Made by a program: the position numbers and the translations under genes
Shown: positions 1 to 7,956 of the stretch, one piece after another
Numbering within the stretch: position 1 is the first letter of the stretch
How the letters are laid out: the number at the start of each line of letters is the position of its first letter
NCBI GenBank assembly: GCA_938038145.1
Contig: CALHQU010000044.1
Location: forward strand, 1-15,972
Direction: 5' to 3'
DNA length: 15,972 bases
From: an uncultured Candidatus Saccharibacteria bacterium
GTDB lineage: Bacteria; Patescibacteriota; Saccharimonadia; Saccharimonadales; Saccharimonadaceae
Notes under the pieces: generated by a model
Databases searched by the model: none
Told to the model about the DNA's origin: nothing
Seen by the model: the letters and a program-made list of their open reading frames with translations, nothing else

Positions 1-78
1 ATAGAGCTCTTTTGAAGCCTCATTCATTGACCCGCATTCGACGATTTTGACAACATATTTTAACTGCAGTAATGTCAT
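1..78 (-). CDS. LysR-type transcriptional regulator, N-terminal fragment (cut by window edge)
   Basis: Reading the minus strand from the ATG at 78 gives 26 codons, open to the window edge. The translation starts MTLLQLKYVVKIVECGS and continues MNEASKELY. This is the first part of the LysR winged helix-turn-helix: the start of helix 1 (LQL-Y-V-I), then the GS-NEAS-EL segment that normally leads into the SQPALS recognition helix, which lies outside the window. LysR proteins are DNA-binding regulators of about 300 aa with a co-inducer-binding C-terminal domain. The start at 78 fits the family N-terminus exactly; the inner ATGs at 27 and 23 would cut the helix-turn-helix. No Shine-Dalgarno sequence is present, and an extended -10 box lies 8 nt upstream. 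It follows abc-f on the same strand after 103 bp. Its targets cannot be inferred. Confidence 0.72.
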   Translation of the reverse strand, partial: MTLLQLKYVVKIVECGSMNEASKELY

Positions 79-86
79 AACAAATA

Positions 87-95
87 TTTATACCA
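87..95 (-). promoter_or_regulatory. Extended -10 promoter of the LysR gene
   Basis: The minus strand reads TGG-TATAAA, an extended -10 (TGn plus TATAAT-like). It ends 8 nt before the ATG at 78, so the predicted start point is within about 2 nt of the start codon. No clear -35 is visible. Confidence 0.45.
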
Positions 96-128
96 ATATC
101 CGAATACAGAAGATCGATTTATATCGCA

Positions 129-164
129 TGCCGTCTCGCCATATGGGACGGCAGGGGGACGGCA
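129..164. repeat. Inverted plus direct repeat of TGCCGTC / GACGGCA
   Basis: On the plus strand TGCCGTC (129-135) can pair with GACGGCA at 147-153 (7 bp, 11-nt loop that contains the palindrome CCATATGG), or with a second GACGGCA copy at 158-164. It lies between the abc-f stop and the lysR start. No U-tract follows on either strand, so a standard intrinsic terminator is not supported. It could be a transcript-end structure or a protein-binding site. Confidence 0.45.
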
Positions 165-181
165 GCACTTGCAGAATGCTG

Positions 182-1849
182 TTACTCCTCAGCTACAAGG
201 TCAAGATACCCGTCATCCCATAAATCCTCATCGCCATCGGGCAGGAGGAGCACCCGTTCGGGGTCCAGGGCTTTGACCGCCCCCTCGTCATGGGTCACAA
301 GGACGATAGCACCCTCATATTTGGCAATAGCTTTAAGTATCTCATCACGGCTTGCCGGGTCAAGGTTATTCGTCGGCTCATCCAGGATGATAAGATCAGG
401 AGAGCTCGTTGACATAGCAGCAAGCAAAACTTTAGCCCGTTCGCCACCGCTGAGATCTATTGCTTTTATCGAAGAGATTGTTCGTTTATCCAGACCAAAA
501 CGAATTAAGATATTGATCGCGTCGTGTAATTCAAGTTTTGGCGATAAATACCGCAAATTGCCCAAAGGCGAGCTGTCTTTAAGCGGCAATGACTGCGACT
601 GATTCATATATATTATTTTTGCATTTTCGCCTTTTTTTATTTCTCCGCGATGATACTCGGGTGTATTATATCCCATAATAAAGTTGAGGAGCGAAGATTT
701 TCCTGAGCCGTTCTCCCCTTGGATCAATATTTTATCACCAGGACGTGCATTAAAAGTAACGGGCCCTATCATCTTCTCTCCATCATGTGAAATACTTAGC
801 GATCGCACAGAAATAAGGCTATGCTTCTTAGACGATACTTCATCGAAAGCAAACTTAATAGCAATTTCATCCTCCACTCTTTCAGGTTCATCCAGTTGTC
901 GTAGGCGAGACTCCACACCTCCAGCCGCCCCTGCAATATTTGAAGATGCGCGCTCTTTGCGAAAATTATCGTTTAACTTATCACTATCCGATTTTTTGTG
1001 GCTAGCTTTGGCCGAATTCGCACGAATTCTCGCATCCCGCGCAACACGATATAGTCGCTTTTTCTCCTTTTCATATTGCTCATAGCGGTCGGTCATTGCT
1101 TGACGAGCTTCACGTCTTGCTTCAATATATTCATCGTAACCAAGATTATACTTGTTCACACCCTTGCCGCCAGTCAATTCTATGATCCGTTCCGCAGTGT
1201 TACGTAAGAAATGCCGATCATGGGACACGATCAAAAATGAAGCTGGCGAATTGTCAATAAAATCTTCAAGCAAAATTACTCCGCTGTCATCAAGATTATT
1301 AGTTGGCTCATCAAGCAAAATTAGATCATAACGAGACGCAAAAACTGCCGCCAAGGCTATTCGGGTGCGTTGTCCCCCAGAAAATGTATTCAGACGTCTA
1401 TCCGGATCAATGTCACCCAGAGTCGCTCGTGATAAAGCCTTTTTAATCGTCGTGTCAAAATTTGCTACTTCGAATTTTTCATACCTCTCCAGAGCTTCGC
1501 CATAAATTAATAGCGTCTTTTCATTAGCCTCTTGAGCTAACCTCTCGCACTGATAATCAAATTCTTCTCTAGCCGACTTAACACCGGTCACCTCTTCTAT
1601 AAAATCATAAACTGTCTTATCGAGCCATTTATTCAGGTTTTGTGGTAAAATACCTATCTCTTCACCACTCGAAATAATATCACCTGATGTAGGCTGGATA
1701 TCTCCGTTTATTATTTTTAATAAAGTAGTTTTTCCGGCACCATTTGGACCAACTAGTCCAATTCTGTCTCCAGCATTGATAACAAAGTTTACATCACTAA
1801 ACAATTCTCGACTATTAGTTTCATAAGACACATTCTTAAGGTCGATCAT
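182..1849 (-). CDS. ABC-F family ATPase (ribosome-associated translation/resistance factor)
   Basis: This 555-aa protein has two ABC ATPase domains and no membrane segments, the ABC-F layout. Such proteins bind the ribosomal E site and act on stalled or antibiotic-bound ribosomes rather than transporting anything. Domain 1 has Walker A GPNGAGKTT (34-42), signature FSGGQ (156-160), Walker B with DEPTNNLD (180-187) and switch His210. Domain 2 has Walker A GENGSGKSS (378-386), signature LSGGE (466-470), DEPTNNLD (490-497) and His520. Between them (about 240-340) is a basic, helical interdomain linker, the part that reaches toward the peptidyl-transferase centre. The acidic tail LLLPDGDEDLWDDGYLDLV resembles, from memory, actinobacterial ABC-F proteins. 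Whether it protects against antibiotics or serves general translation cannot be told from sequence. It has no Shine-Dalgarno and its own promoter. Confidence 0.93.
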   Translation of the reverse strand: MIDLKNVSYETNSRELFSDVNFVINAGDRIGLVGPNGAGKTTLLKIINGDIQPTSGDIISSGEEIGILPQNLNKWLDKTVYDFIEEVTGVKSAREEFDYQCERLAQEANEKTLLIYGEALERYEKFEVANFDTTIKKALSRATLGDIDPDRRLNTFSGGQRTRIALAAVFASRYDLILLDEPTNNLDDSGVILLEDFIDNSPASFLIVSHDRHFLRNTAERIIELTGGKGVNKYNLGYDEYIEARREARQAMTDRYEQYEKEKKRLYRVARDARIRANSAKASHKKSDSDKLNDNFRKERASSNIAGAAGGVESRLRQLDEPERVEDEIAIKFAFDEVSSKKHSLISVRSLSISHDGEKMIGPVTFNARPGDKILIQGENGSGKSSLLNFIMGYNTPEYHRGEIKKGENAKIIYMNQSQSLPLKDSSPLGNLRYLSPKLELHDAINILIRFGLDKRTISSIKAIDLSGGERAKVLLAAMSTSSPDLIILDEPTNNLDPASRDEILKAIAKYEGAIVLVTHDEGAVKALDPERVLLLPDGDEDLWDDGYLDLVAEE

Positions 1850-1855
1850 GTCACT

Positions 1856-1861
1856 ATTATA
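1856..1861 (-). promoter_or_regulatory. -10 box of the ABC-F gene (leaderless type)
   Basis: A perfect TATAAT on the minus strand, separated from the ATG at 1849 by only 6 nt (AGTGAC). The predicted +1 is therefore the A of the start codon. The -35 region is weak (TATACC at a 17-nt spacer). Confidence 0.55.
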
Positions 1862-1885
1862 CTATCTCCGTGTAGATAGGTATAA

Positions 1886-1917
1886 AAATAAACGCCCTGC
1901 AATGAGGACGTTTATTT
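1886..1917 (-). terminator. Intrinsic terminator of the ribosomal operon after rpsH
   Basis: Minus-strand arms at 1917-1905 and 1898-1886 form a 13-bp stem (one G-U pair) with a 6-nt loop, followed by a U-rich run ending at 1884. It starts 14 nt after the rpsH stop and closes the operon here. Confidence 0.85.
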
Positions 1918-1931
1918 GATTTACGTGAGGC

Positions 1932-2333
1932 TTAGTAAACCTTCAGCAACAATTCGCCACCAAGTTTAGCCTTGGCTGCTTCAGCGCCAGTCATGACACC
2001 TTTTGAGGTTGAGATAAGTACCAAACCGCGGCCACTCTTTACCTTTGGAATCTCGCTAGCGCCGACGTAAACGCGACGACCAGGTTTTGAGATACGGGTA
2101 ATTTCGTTGATGGTGCTGTTAGTTCCTTTTTCATTGATAGTAACTACCAACACGCCACGAGGTTTAGCATCTTCCAGTTTGACATCTGCCAAGTAGCCGT
2201 TTTTGACTAATTGCTCAGCGATGACTTTCTTCATCTTGCTGGACGGAACACGAACTTCCGTTTTGCCAACCAATTTCGCATTGCGGATGCGAGTCAGAAG
2301 GTCGGCGATTGGGTCTGTAGTTTGCATAGACAT
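1932..2333 (-). CDS. rpsH: 30S ribosomal protein S8
   Basis: 133 aa, the normal S8 length. The N-terminus has DPIADLLTRIRNA, and the C-terminal half carries GRRVYVG, then a GLVLISTSKGVMT stretch, the S8 signature around the STSKG motif. S8 binds helix 21 of 16S rRNA in the 30S platform and in other bacteria represses spc-operon translation. The start at 2333 has an AAGGAG Shine-Dalgarno 8 nt upstream. The 20-nt gap from rpsN is the longest inside the operon. S8 is the last gene before the terminator, whereas L6, L18, S5, L15 and SecY usually follow; they must lie elsewhere. Confidence 0.97.
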   Translation of the reverse strand: MSMQTTDPIADLLTRIRNAKLVGKTEVRVPSSKMKKVIAEQLVKNGYLADVKLEDAKPRGVLVVTINEKGTNSTINEITRISKPGRRVYVGASEIPKVKSGRGLVLISTSKGVMTGAEAAKAKLGGELLLKVY

Positions 2334-2353
2334 ATTCTAATCTCCTTTCCTTC

Positions 2354-2623
2354 TTACCAACTACTCTTTGTTATGCCTGGGATTTCACCCTTGGCTGCTT
2401 TTTCGCGGAAATTGATACGACTCAAGCCGAATTGACGCATGTAGCCGCGTGGGCGGCCAGAGATGCTATCACGGTTCTTGTGCCTGGTTGGGCTAGAATT
2501 GCGAGGCAATTTCTGCAAACCATCGAGGTCGCCAAGTTCTTTCAACTCAGCACGCTTGGCTGCAAACTTGGCAATCATCTTCATACGCTTCTTATCACGA
2601 GCGACCATTGATTTCTTAGCCAT
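2354..2623 (-). CDS. rpsN: 30S ribosomal protein S14 (zinc-free type)
   Basis: 89 aa with the S14 core [23 protein letters not shown] and the [19 protein letters not shown] C-terminus. No CxxC pairs are present, so this is the longer zinc-independent form, not the 61-aa zinc form. S14 sits in the 30S head next to S3 and S10. The start codon overlaps the rplE stop in a TAATG, which suggests translational coupling. Confidence 0.96.
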   Translation of the reverse strand: MAKKSMVARDKKRMKMIAKFAAKRAELKELGDLDGLQKLPRNSSPTRHKNRDSISGRPRGYMRQFGLSRINFREKAAKGEIPGITKSSW

Positions 2624-3207
2624 TACTTGACGCCTCCTTTCTTCTCAAACGGCATGCCAAATTTTTCTAGCAACGCCTTAGAAGCTTCCTTGTTGCCGTT
2701 CTTGATAACAAATGTAACCTGCAGGCCGTGCAAAACCTGAGTTTCCTCAAATGTCAATTCTGGGAAAATCGACTGTTCGGTGATGCCGAGATTATAATTG
2801 CCACCTTTATCAAACTTTAAGCCAACGCCGTGGAAGTCACGAACGCGAGGCAAAGCAACGTTAATCAAACGATCCATGAACTCGTACATACGAGCGCCGC
2901 GCAAAGTTACGCTAACACCAATTGGCGCGCCCATACCTTTACGAATGCTAAATGTCGCGATTGATTTTTTGGCTCGTCGAGCCACTGGTGCTTGACCTGT
3001 AATTTTCTCGACAGTGTTTTTGACAATTTCGAAATGACGCTTGTCATCTTTCTTTTTGCCGGTACCAACGCTCACGACGATCTTTTCCAAAGCTGGCACT
3101 TCATGCACGTTCTTTAGATTCAATTCGGCTTGTAGTTCCTTAAGGTAAGTTCCTTGATACAAGGCTTTCAAGCGAGGAGCTGGCACGACAGTTTTCTTTT
3201 CTGCCAT
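2623..3207 (-). CDS. rplE: 50S ribosomal protein L5
   Basis: 194 aa, slightly longer than the usual roughly 180 aa because of a short N-terminal extension ([19 protein letters not shown]). Recognisable L5 parts are [14 protein letters not shown], the [24 protein letters not shown] segment and [21 protein letters not shown]5 binds 5S rRNA in the central protuberance and contacts P-site tRNA. It begins in a TAATG overlap with rplX and has an AAGGAG Shine-Dalgarno 8 nt before the ATG, inside the end of rplX. Confidence 0.97.
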   Translation of the reverse strand: MAEKKTVVPAPRLKALYQGTYLKELQAELNLKNVHEVPALEKIVVSVGTGKKKDDKRHFEIVKNTVEKITGQAPVARRAKKSIATFSIRKGMGAPIGVSVTLRGARMYEFMDRLINVALPRVRDFHGVGLKFDKGGNYNLGITEQSIFPELTFEETQVLHGLQVTFVIKNGNKEASKALLEKFGMPFEKKGGVK

Positions 3208-3527
3208 TATTTAATCTCCTTATTTTTTGCTTGGCGAGCAACACGAGTTTTGCCGCCGTCAGCATTCTTTACTAAACCAACCCGACTGGTTTTGCCTGAT
3301 TTCTCATCAACAACCAAAGCGACTTTGCTGATATCCATTGGTACGTGAATGTCTTTCTTGCCGCCTTTTGGATTGTACTGGCTTGGCTTAACGTGGCGAT
3401 GCCCAACACCAACACCTTCGACCAAAACAGTTTGGTCTTTTGTGTTAACTTTTAGGACTTTACCAGTTGTGCCTTTATTTTTACCAGCAATAATTTTTAC
3501 GGTATCGTCTTTATGAATTCGAGCCAT
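3207..3527 (-). CDS. rplX: 50S ribosomal protein L24
   Basis: 106 aa. The N-terminal KOW motif is clear: DDTVKIIAGKNKGTTGKVLKV, followed by VEGVGVGHRHVKP. L24 starts assembly of the 50S subunit and sits near the tunnel exit. It starts in a TAATG overlap with the rplN stop, with a GGAGGT Shine-Dalgarno inside rplN. Confidence 0.96.
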   Translation of the reverse strand: MARIHKDDTVKIIAGKNKGTTGKVLKVNTKDQTVLVEGVGVGHRHVKPSQYNPKGGKKDIHVPMDISKVALVVDEKSGKTSRVGLVKNADGGKTRVARQAKNKEIK

Positions 3528-3895
3528 TAGAGTACCTCCGGAGCTAAGCTGACGATCTTCATGTAGCCCATATCGCGAAGTTCGCGTGGAACTGGACCGA
3601 AGACACGAGTAGCTTTTGGCTGCTTGTCATCGTTGATAATCACTACGGCATTGTCGTCAAAACAAATTGTTGAGCCGTCTTTGCGATGAATTTGATCGCG
3701 AGTACGAACAACTACAGCCTTAACAACAGATTTTTTCTTAACGTTACCGGTTGGACTAGCGTCTTTTACTGAGCAGACGATTACGTCGCCAACGCGAGCG
3801 TAACGGCGTCGTGTACCACCAAGAACGCGGATACACAAAACTTCCCTAGCACCTGAGTTGTCGGCTACCTTAAGGCGAGATTCTTGTTGGATCAT
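3527..3895 (-). CDS. rplN: 50S ribosomal protein L14
   Basis: 122 aa, exactly the usual length. It begins [19 protein letters not shown] and carries the L14 signature ([22 protein letters not shown], the DNAVVIIN stretch). L14 forms an intersubunit bridge and the binding surface for the silencing factor RsfS. The start overlaps the rpsQ stop by four bases (ATGA). Confidence 0.98.
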   Translation of the reverse strand: MIQQESRLKVADNSGAREVLCIRVLGGTRRRYARVGDVIVCSVKDASPTGNVKKKSVVKAVVVRTRDQIHRKDGSTICFDDNAVVIINDDKQPKATRVFGPVPRELRDMGYMKIVSLAPEVL

Positions 3896-4203
3896 TTGTC
3901 GTCCTCCTTAGCCTCTTCCTTAGTTTCGCCAGAAACTTCGTCCTTTAGTTTGATAGAACCGCGAGACTTTTCAATCACCTTAACTAGAGTAAAGCTCTTA
4001 GTCTTGGAAATTGGGCGAGTCTCTTCGATTTGCACCTTGTCGCCTTCACCTGCTTCGTTGGTTTCATCGTGAGCAGTGTATTTGCGAGTCACGGTGTACT
4101 GCTTGCCGTATAGCGGATGCGTTTCGCGGCTAGTGACCGTCACAGTGATGGTCTTGTCGCGCTTGGCACTCGTTACGACGCCAATCAATGTTCGTCGGGC
4201 CAT
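3892..4203 (-). CDS. rpsQ: 30S ribosomal protein S17
   Basis: 103 aa. The OB-fold core is standard: [42 protein letters not shown]. It is about 20 residues longer than common S17, owing to an acidic/charged tail ([17 protein letters not shown]). S17 binds helices 7 and 11 of 16S rRNA. It starts in a TAATG overlap with rpmC and ends in ATGA overlap with rplN. The tail has no equivalent in the core fold and is probably disordered. Confidence 0.96.
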   Translation of the reverse strand: MARRTLIGVVTSAKRDKTITVTVTSRETHPLYGKQYTVTRKYTAHDETNEAGEGDKVQIEETRPISKTKSFTLVKVIEKSRGSIKLKDEVSGETKEEAKEDDK

Positions 4204-4412
4204 TACTTGCTCTCCTTTGTATTATTAATTTGTGTCAGCAGGCGTGCAATTTCCTTTCGGAGTGAACGCAACGCTTTTGGATTAACTAATTCGCCAGCAG
4301 CGTGAGAACGTTTTGCCTGAAGTAGGTCGTTTCGCTTTTCAGCCAATTCCTTCTTCAAATCGTCAATCGTCTTAACAACTGCTGCTTTAACAGTTTTCTT
4401 TGCTTCAGCCAT
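4203..4412 (-). CDS. rpmC: 50S ribosomal protein L29
   Basis: 69 aa, mostly two helices forming the L29 antiparallel coiled coil: DDLKKELAEKRNDLLQAKRS, then LRSLRKEIARLLTQIN. The first roughly 14 residues ([14 protein letters not shown]) are a basic extension. L29 sits at the tunnel exit beside L23 and contributes to docking of nascent-chain factors. TAATG overlaps link it to both rplP and rpsQ. Confidence 0.95.
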   Translation of the reverse strand: MAEAKKTVKAAVVKTIDDLKKELAEKRNDLLQAKRSHAAGELVNPKALRSLRKEIARLLTQINNTKESK

Positions 4413-4825
4413 TATGCGTCCTCCCGCTTGATGAACTTACATTTGACTGGCAATTTATGACTAGCCAGACGCATTGCTTCGCGAGCAACTTCCTCTGAAA
4501 CGCCCTGCATCTCAAACAGAACAGTACCAGCCTTTACCTTAGCAACGAAGAACTCTGGGTTACCTTTACCGCCACCCATCTTCAAGCCAAGTGGCTTTCG
4601 GGTAACTGGAGTGTGAGGGAAGATTCGAATCCAAATCTTACCACCACGCTTGATGTAACGAGTCATCGCCTGACGAGCAGACTCGATTTGGCGGGAGTTG
4701 ATGCGCTCATTTGATTGTGATTGCAATGCAAAGTCGCCGAACGCGATGTAATTGCCACGAGTTGCTTGACCGCGGTTTTTTCCAATACGCACTTTGCGGT
4801 GCTTAGTTTTCTTTGGTAACAGCAT
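4412..4825 (-). CDS. rplP: 50S ribosomal protein L16
   Basis: 137 aa, normal length. Signatures are [26 protein letters not shown], the [23 protein letters not shown] segment and the [15 protein letters not shown] loop. L16 organises the A-site/central-protuberance region of 23S rRNA. It begins immediately after the rpsC stop and shares TAATG with rpmC. Confidence 0.97.
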   Translation of the reverse strand: MLLPKKTKHRKVRIGKNRGQATRGNYIAFGDFALQSQSNERINSRQIESARQAMTRYIKRGGKIWIRIFPHTPVTRKPLGLKMGGGKGNPEFFVAKVKAGTVLFEMQGVSEEVAREAMRLASHKLPVKCKFIKREDA

Positions 4826-5461
4826 TTAGCGACTCCTTTCTCCCTTATAAATCCACACTTTCACGCCAATGATACCAGCTGGTGTCTGAGCGCGAGCACA
4901 ATGGAAGTCAATATCAGCGCGCAAGGTGTGTAGAGGCACTGAGCCTTCAATTACCTTTTCGCGACGTGCCATTTCAGCGCCGTTCAAACGACCAGCCACC
5001 TCAATACGAATACCTTTAGCGCCAGCATTCATGGTGTTTTGTGCAGTCATTTTAGTTGCACGGCGGAAGTTGATTCGGCGCTCCAATTGGCGAGCGATAT
5101 TCTCAGCTACCAATTTGGCTGCCAATTCTGGACGGCGAACTTCTTCAATGTTGATACGAACAGCCTGACCAGCAATCTTCTCAACTTGCTTCTTCAATTC
5201 GTTCACGCCAGCACCGCCACGACCGATAACAACACCAGCTTTTGCCGTGTGAATTGTAATCGTGATCAAGTTAGCACTACGCTCAATCTCAATGCGATTG
5301 ATAGTTGGGCGTGAGGCAAATTTCTTTTCAATCAACTCGCGGATTTCGTGATCCTGACGAATCGCCTCTGCAAACTCTTTTTTATTGGCCGTAAACCAAC
5401 GAGAGCTCCAGTTCTTATTGACCTGTAGGCGGAAGTTGATTGGATTCACTTTTTGACCCAT
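4826..5461 (-). CDS. rpsC: 30S ribosomal protein S3
   Basis: 211 aa. It begins MGQKVNPINFRL (family start), carries the type-II KH domain with its loop VVIGRGGAGVNELK at about 75-88, and a C-terminal domain with GRLNGAEMARREKV and the GIIGVKVWIYKGE end. S3 lines the mRNA entry channel of the 30S head with S4 and S5. It abuts rplV and rplP with no spacer, and has an AGGAGGAGAAGTAA-type Shine-Dalgarno inside the rplV end. Confidence 0.97.
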   Translation of the reverse strand: MGQKVNPINFRLQVNKNWSSRWFTANKKEFAEAIRQDHEIRELIEKKFASRPTINRIEIERSANLITITIHTAKAGVVIGRGGAGVNELKKQVEKIAGQAVRINIEEVRRPELAAKLVAENIARQLERRINFRRATKMTAQNTMNAGAKGIRIEVAGRLNGAEMARREKVIEGSVPLHTLRADIDFHCARAQTPAGIIGVKVWIYKGERSR

Positions 5462-5920
5462 TTACTTCTCCTCCTTTTTTGCTGCCGGTTTAGCGGCTTT
5501 TTTAGCTGCAGGCTTAGCAGTTTTTGCTTCTGCCTTAGCTTCGGCCTTTTTTGCAGGCGCTTTCTTTGGCTTTTCTATGCCAGTTACTTCAACCAAAATA
5601 TTTGAAGTCTTTTTCTGGAATGGCAAAGCGCGGCCACGTGATGCAGGCTTAAAGCGGCGCAAACGTGTGCCAACAGTAACGCTCAAAGTAGTAATTACCA
5701 AACTTTTAGCGTCCAAGCCGTGGTTGTTGATAGCGTTTGCCTTAGCGCTTTCGATAGCCTTTTTAACTGGGCTAGCAGCGCGCTTTGGAACGTGCTCTAA
5801 GATAACTAGCGCATCAGCTACAGTACGACCTCGCACTAAGGCTGCGACTAGACTAACCTTACGTGGTGCCTGATCAACACCTTTTGCGTAAGCACGGACA
5901 GTATAAGTTGTATCAGCCAT
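5462..5920 (-). CDS. rplV: 50S ribosomal protein L22 with Ala/Lys-rich tail
   Basis: 152 aa. Residues 1-115 are the L22 core: APRKVSLVAALVRGR, the AASPVKKAIESAKANA helix, and the beta-hairpin RRFKPASRGRALPFQKKTSNI, whose tip reaches the exit-tunnel constriction. Beyond about 115 is a low-complexity tail of Lys, Ala, Pro and Glu (KKAPAKKAEAKAEAKTAKPA and onward). Such tails occur in some lineages and are presumed surface-exposed and disordered. It starts 2 nt after the rpsS stop. Confidence 0.96.
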   Translation of the reverse strand: MADTTYTVRAYAKGVDQAPRKVSLVAALVRGRTVADALVILEHVPKRAASPVKKAIESAKANAINNHGLDAKSLVITTLSVTVGTRLRRFKPASRGRALPFQKKTSNILVEVTGIEKPKKAPAKKAEAKAEAKTAKPAAKKAAKPAAKKEEK

Positions 5921-5922
5921 GA

Positions 5923-6189
5923 TTACTTCTTATCCTTTCCACCGTGTTTACGGAACTTACGAGTTGGGCTAAACTCACCGAGCTTATGACCAACCATGTT
6001 TTCGGTAATCAGCACTGGTACGTGCACTCTACCGTTGTGAACAGCAATCGTTCGACCAACCATCTCTGGTGTAATAGTCGAAGCGCGCGCCCACGTTTTG
6101 ATAACGGTTCGATCGTCAAGGCTAAGAGCAGCAATTTTCTTTGCTAGCTTTACATCGACGAATGGACCTTTCTTTAATGAACGACTCAT
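5923..6189 (-). CDS. rpsS: 30S ribosomal protein S19
   Basis: 88 aa, standard. It starts [15 protein letters not shown] and ends with the [17 protein letters not shown] signature. S19 sits in the 30S head with S13 and contacts the A-site finger. A 6-nt gap separates it from rplB. Confidence 0.98.
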   Translation of the reverse strand: MSRSLKKGPFVDVKLAKKIAALSLDDRTVIKTWARASTITPEMVGRTIAVHNGRVHVPVLITENMVGHKLGEFSPTRKFRKHGGKDKK

Positions 6190-6195
6190 CGTGAT

Positions 6196-7035
6196 TTACC
6201 TCTTCCTCTTCGCGTCGTGACGCGTGCGTACGATTAATTTATTCGAGCCTTTACGGCGACGAGTTCGATAACCTAATGTCAATTGACCCCAAGGAGTACG
6301 TGGTGCTTTACCAGTACCGTGGCGACCACCGTCACCACCACCATGTGGGTGGTCTGCGGCGTTCATAACGACACCACGAACGGTTGGGCGAATACCCTTG
6401 CGACGTTTGCGACCAGCTGAACCGATCTTAACATTTTGGTGCTGGACGTTACCGACTACACCGATAGCAGCGGTAGCTTCCAAGCGAACTTTGCGAACTT
6501 CTCCAGATGGCAATTTGATAGTTGCGTAGTTGCCTTCTTTCGCCATCAACTGAGCTTTAGCACCAGCAGCGCGCACCATTTGTGCGCCCTTACCAGCGGT
6601 CAACTCAATAGCGTAAATCATCGTACCAACAGGAATAACTGACAATGGCAAGCGGTTTGAAGCCTCAATTGGAGCTTCTTCACCAGTTCGGATAGTTTTA
6701 CCCTTAACCATTGAGGTGTCAGCTAGGATGTAGTGGTACAAATTGTACTGATCCTTAACTCGAGCAATACGAGCTGAGCGGTTTGGATCGTATTCGATTT
6801 CTTCAATCGTCAAGGTCAAGCCTGCTGGCAAATTGTGGTTCACCAAGCGGTAGTGACGACGAACGCCGCCTCCGCGATGACGAACAGTAATTCGACCTTG
6901 GTTGTTGCGACCGGCATTTTGCTTTTTAGCTTTAATCAGACTTTTAAGAGGTTTTCTTGTTGTAATGTCTGACAAATCCTGACTCGTCATGCCGCGACGA
7001 GCAGGAGTGGTTGGATTGTAAGCTTTCACTGGCAT
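6196..7035 (-). CDS. rplB: 50S ribosomal protein L2
   Basis: 279 aa, normal length. The N-terminal part has RNNQGRITVRHRGGGVRRHYR, the middle AGKGAQMVRAAGAKAQLMAKEG, and the C-terminal part NAADHPHGGGDGGRHGTGK with the conserved HPHGGG near the peptidyl-transferase centre. L2 is needed for subunit association and peptidyl transfer. It starts in a TAATG overlap with rplW. Confidence 0.98.
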   Translation of the reverse strand: MPVKAYNPTTPARRGMTSQDLSDITTRKPLKSLIKAKKQNAGRNNQGRITVRHRGGGVRRHYRLVNHNLPAGLTLTIEEIEYDPNRSARIARVKDQYNLYHYILADTSMVKGKTIRTGEEAPIEASNRLPLSVIPVGTMIYAIELTAGKGAQMVRAAGAKAQLMAKEGNYATIKLPSGEVRKVRLEATAAIGVVGNVQHQNVKIGSAGRKRRKGIRPTVRGVVMNAADHPHGGGDGGRHGTGKAPRTPWGQLTLGYRTRRRKGSNKLIVRTRHDAKRKR

Positions 7036-7355
7036 TACTTGGTCTCCTCCATCTGCTGCTCTACTGCGTCAAACACATCGAGCTTATCGCCTTCTTTCAG
7101 CGTCACGTAAGCCTTCTTCCAATCCTTGCGTGTTGTTGTGCCAGGATAACGATTCTTGCCTCGTGAGAAGCGTACAGCCTTGCCGTCTTGTACTAAGGTT
7201 TTAACCTTAACTACAGTAACGCCAAATTGTGCTTCTACAGCTGATCTGATTTCGTTCTTATTCAAGTTAAGTGGAACGCGTAGCACATATACACCGTTGG
7301 CGCTCTGTGCGTAAGCCTTCTCACTAACGCGTGGGATAATAATCGTCTGTTTCAT
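7035..7355 (-). CDS. rplW: 50S ribosomal protein L23
   Basis: 106 aa. L23 features are IIPRVSEKAYAQ at the start, YVLRVPLNLNKNEIRSAVEAQFGV, and a loop with KNRYPGTTTRKDWKKAYV. L23 sits at the tunnel exit and docks trigger factor and SRP. Only 1 nt separates it from the rplD stop, and its stop overlaps the rplB ATG. Confidence 0.96.
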   Translation of the reverse strand: MKQTIIIPRVSEKAYAQSANGVYVLRVPLNLNKNEIRSAVEAQFGVTVVKVKTLVQDGKAVRFSRGKNRYPGTTTRKDWKKAYVTLKEGDKLDVFDAVEQQMEETK

Positions 7356-7356
7356 A

Positions 7357-7956
7357 TTACGCTTCCTCCTTACCCAACCATGCAGTAATTACAGGTAGAG
7401 CTTTCGGTGTTATAACGATTGTATCCGCATTCAGAATGTGATAAACGCTTAGATAATTAGCGCGAACCACCAAAACGTTCTGAATATTGTTTGTAGCACG
7501 CATAAGTTCTGGCGTCTTCTCATCTACAACGATCAGAACACGGCGCTCGAACTTGTTGTCAGCTAGGAATGTTGCGACTTCCTTGGTCTTGCCAGTAGTC
7601 TTAACGTCTTTAACGACAATTTTCTTAGCTTCGTTAGCTACAGTCAAAGCTTGGCGAACTGCCACTTTCTTAGCAGTCTTTGACAATTTTTTAGTGTAGT
7701 TTTCGTTGCCGCGTGGGCCAAATACTACACCACCGCCGCGCCAGATTGGGTTACGGGTTGAACCGAAACGTGCTCGACCAGTTCCCTTTTGCTTCCATGG
7801 TTTCTTACCACCACCAGAAACTTCGCCGCGCTGCTTGGTTGTAGCGCTAGCTAGGCGTGCGTTTGCCAAGTAGCTGTCATATGCCAATTTCAACAATTCG
7901 TGATTTGGCACTTCCACAGCAAAAATGTCTTTAGGAAGTTTGGTTGAATCTGCCAT
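7357..7956 (-). CDS. rplD: 50S ribosomal protein L4
   Basis: 199 aa. The long basic loop at about 50-82 (KKPWKQKGTGRARFGSTRNP, then GGGVVFGPRG) is the tentacle that lines the exit tunnel next to L22. In gammaproteobacteria L4 also represses its own operon through the S10 leader; here the operon begins at rplC and no E. coli-like leader is recognisable. It shares TAATG with rplC. Confidence 0.97.
   Translation of the reverse strand: MADSTKLPKDIFAVEVPNHELLKLAYDSYLANARLASATTKQRGEVSGGGKKPWKQKGTGRARFGSTRNPIWRGGGVVFGPRGNENYTKKLSKTAKKVAVRQALTVANEAKKIVVKDVKTTGKTKEVATFLADNKFERRVLIVVDEKTPELMRATNNIQNVLVVRANYLSVYHILNADTIVITPKALPVITAWLGKEEA

Noticed and set aside
47..75. Plus-strand TTGACA-17-TAATGT, promoter-like
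   Set aside because: It lies inside the LysR coding fragment and leads to no plus-strand gene, only antisense into abc-f.
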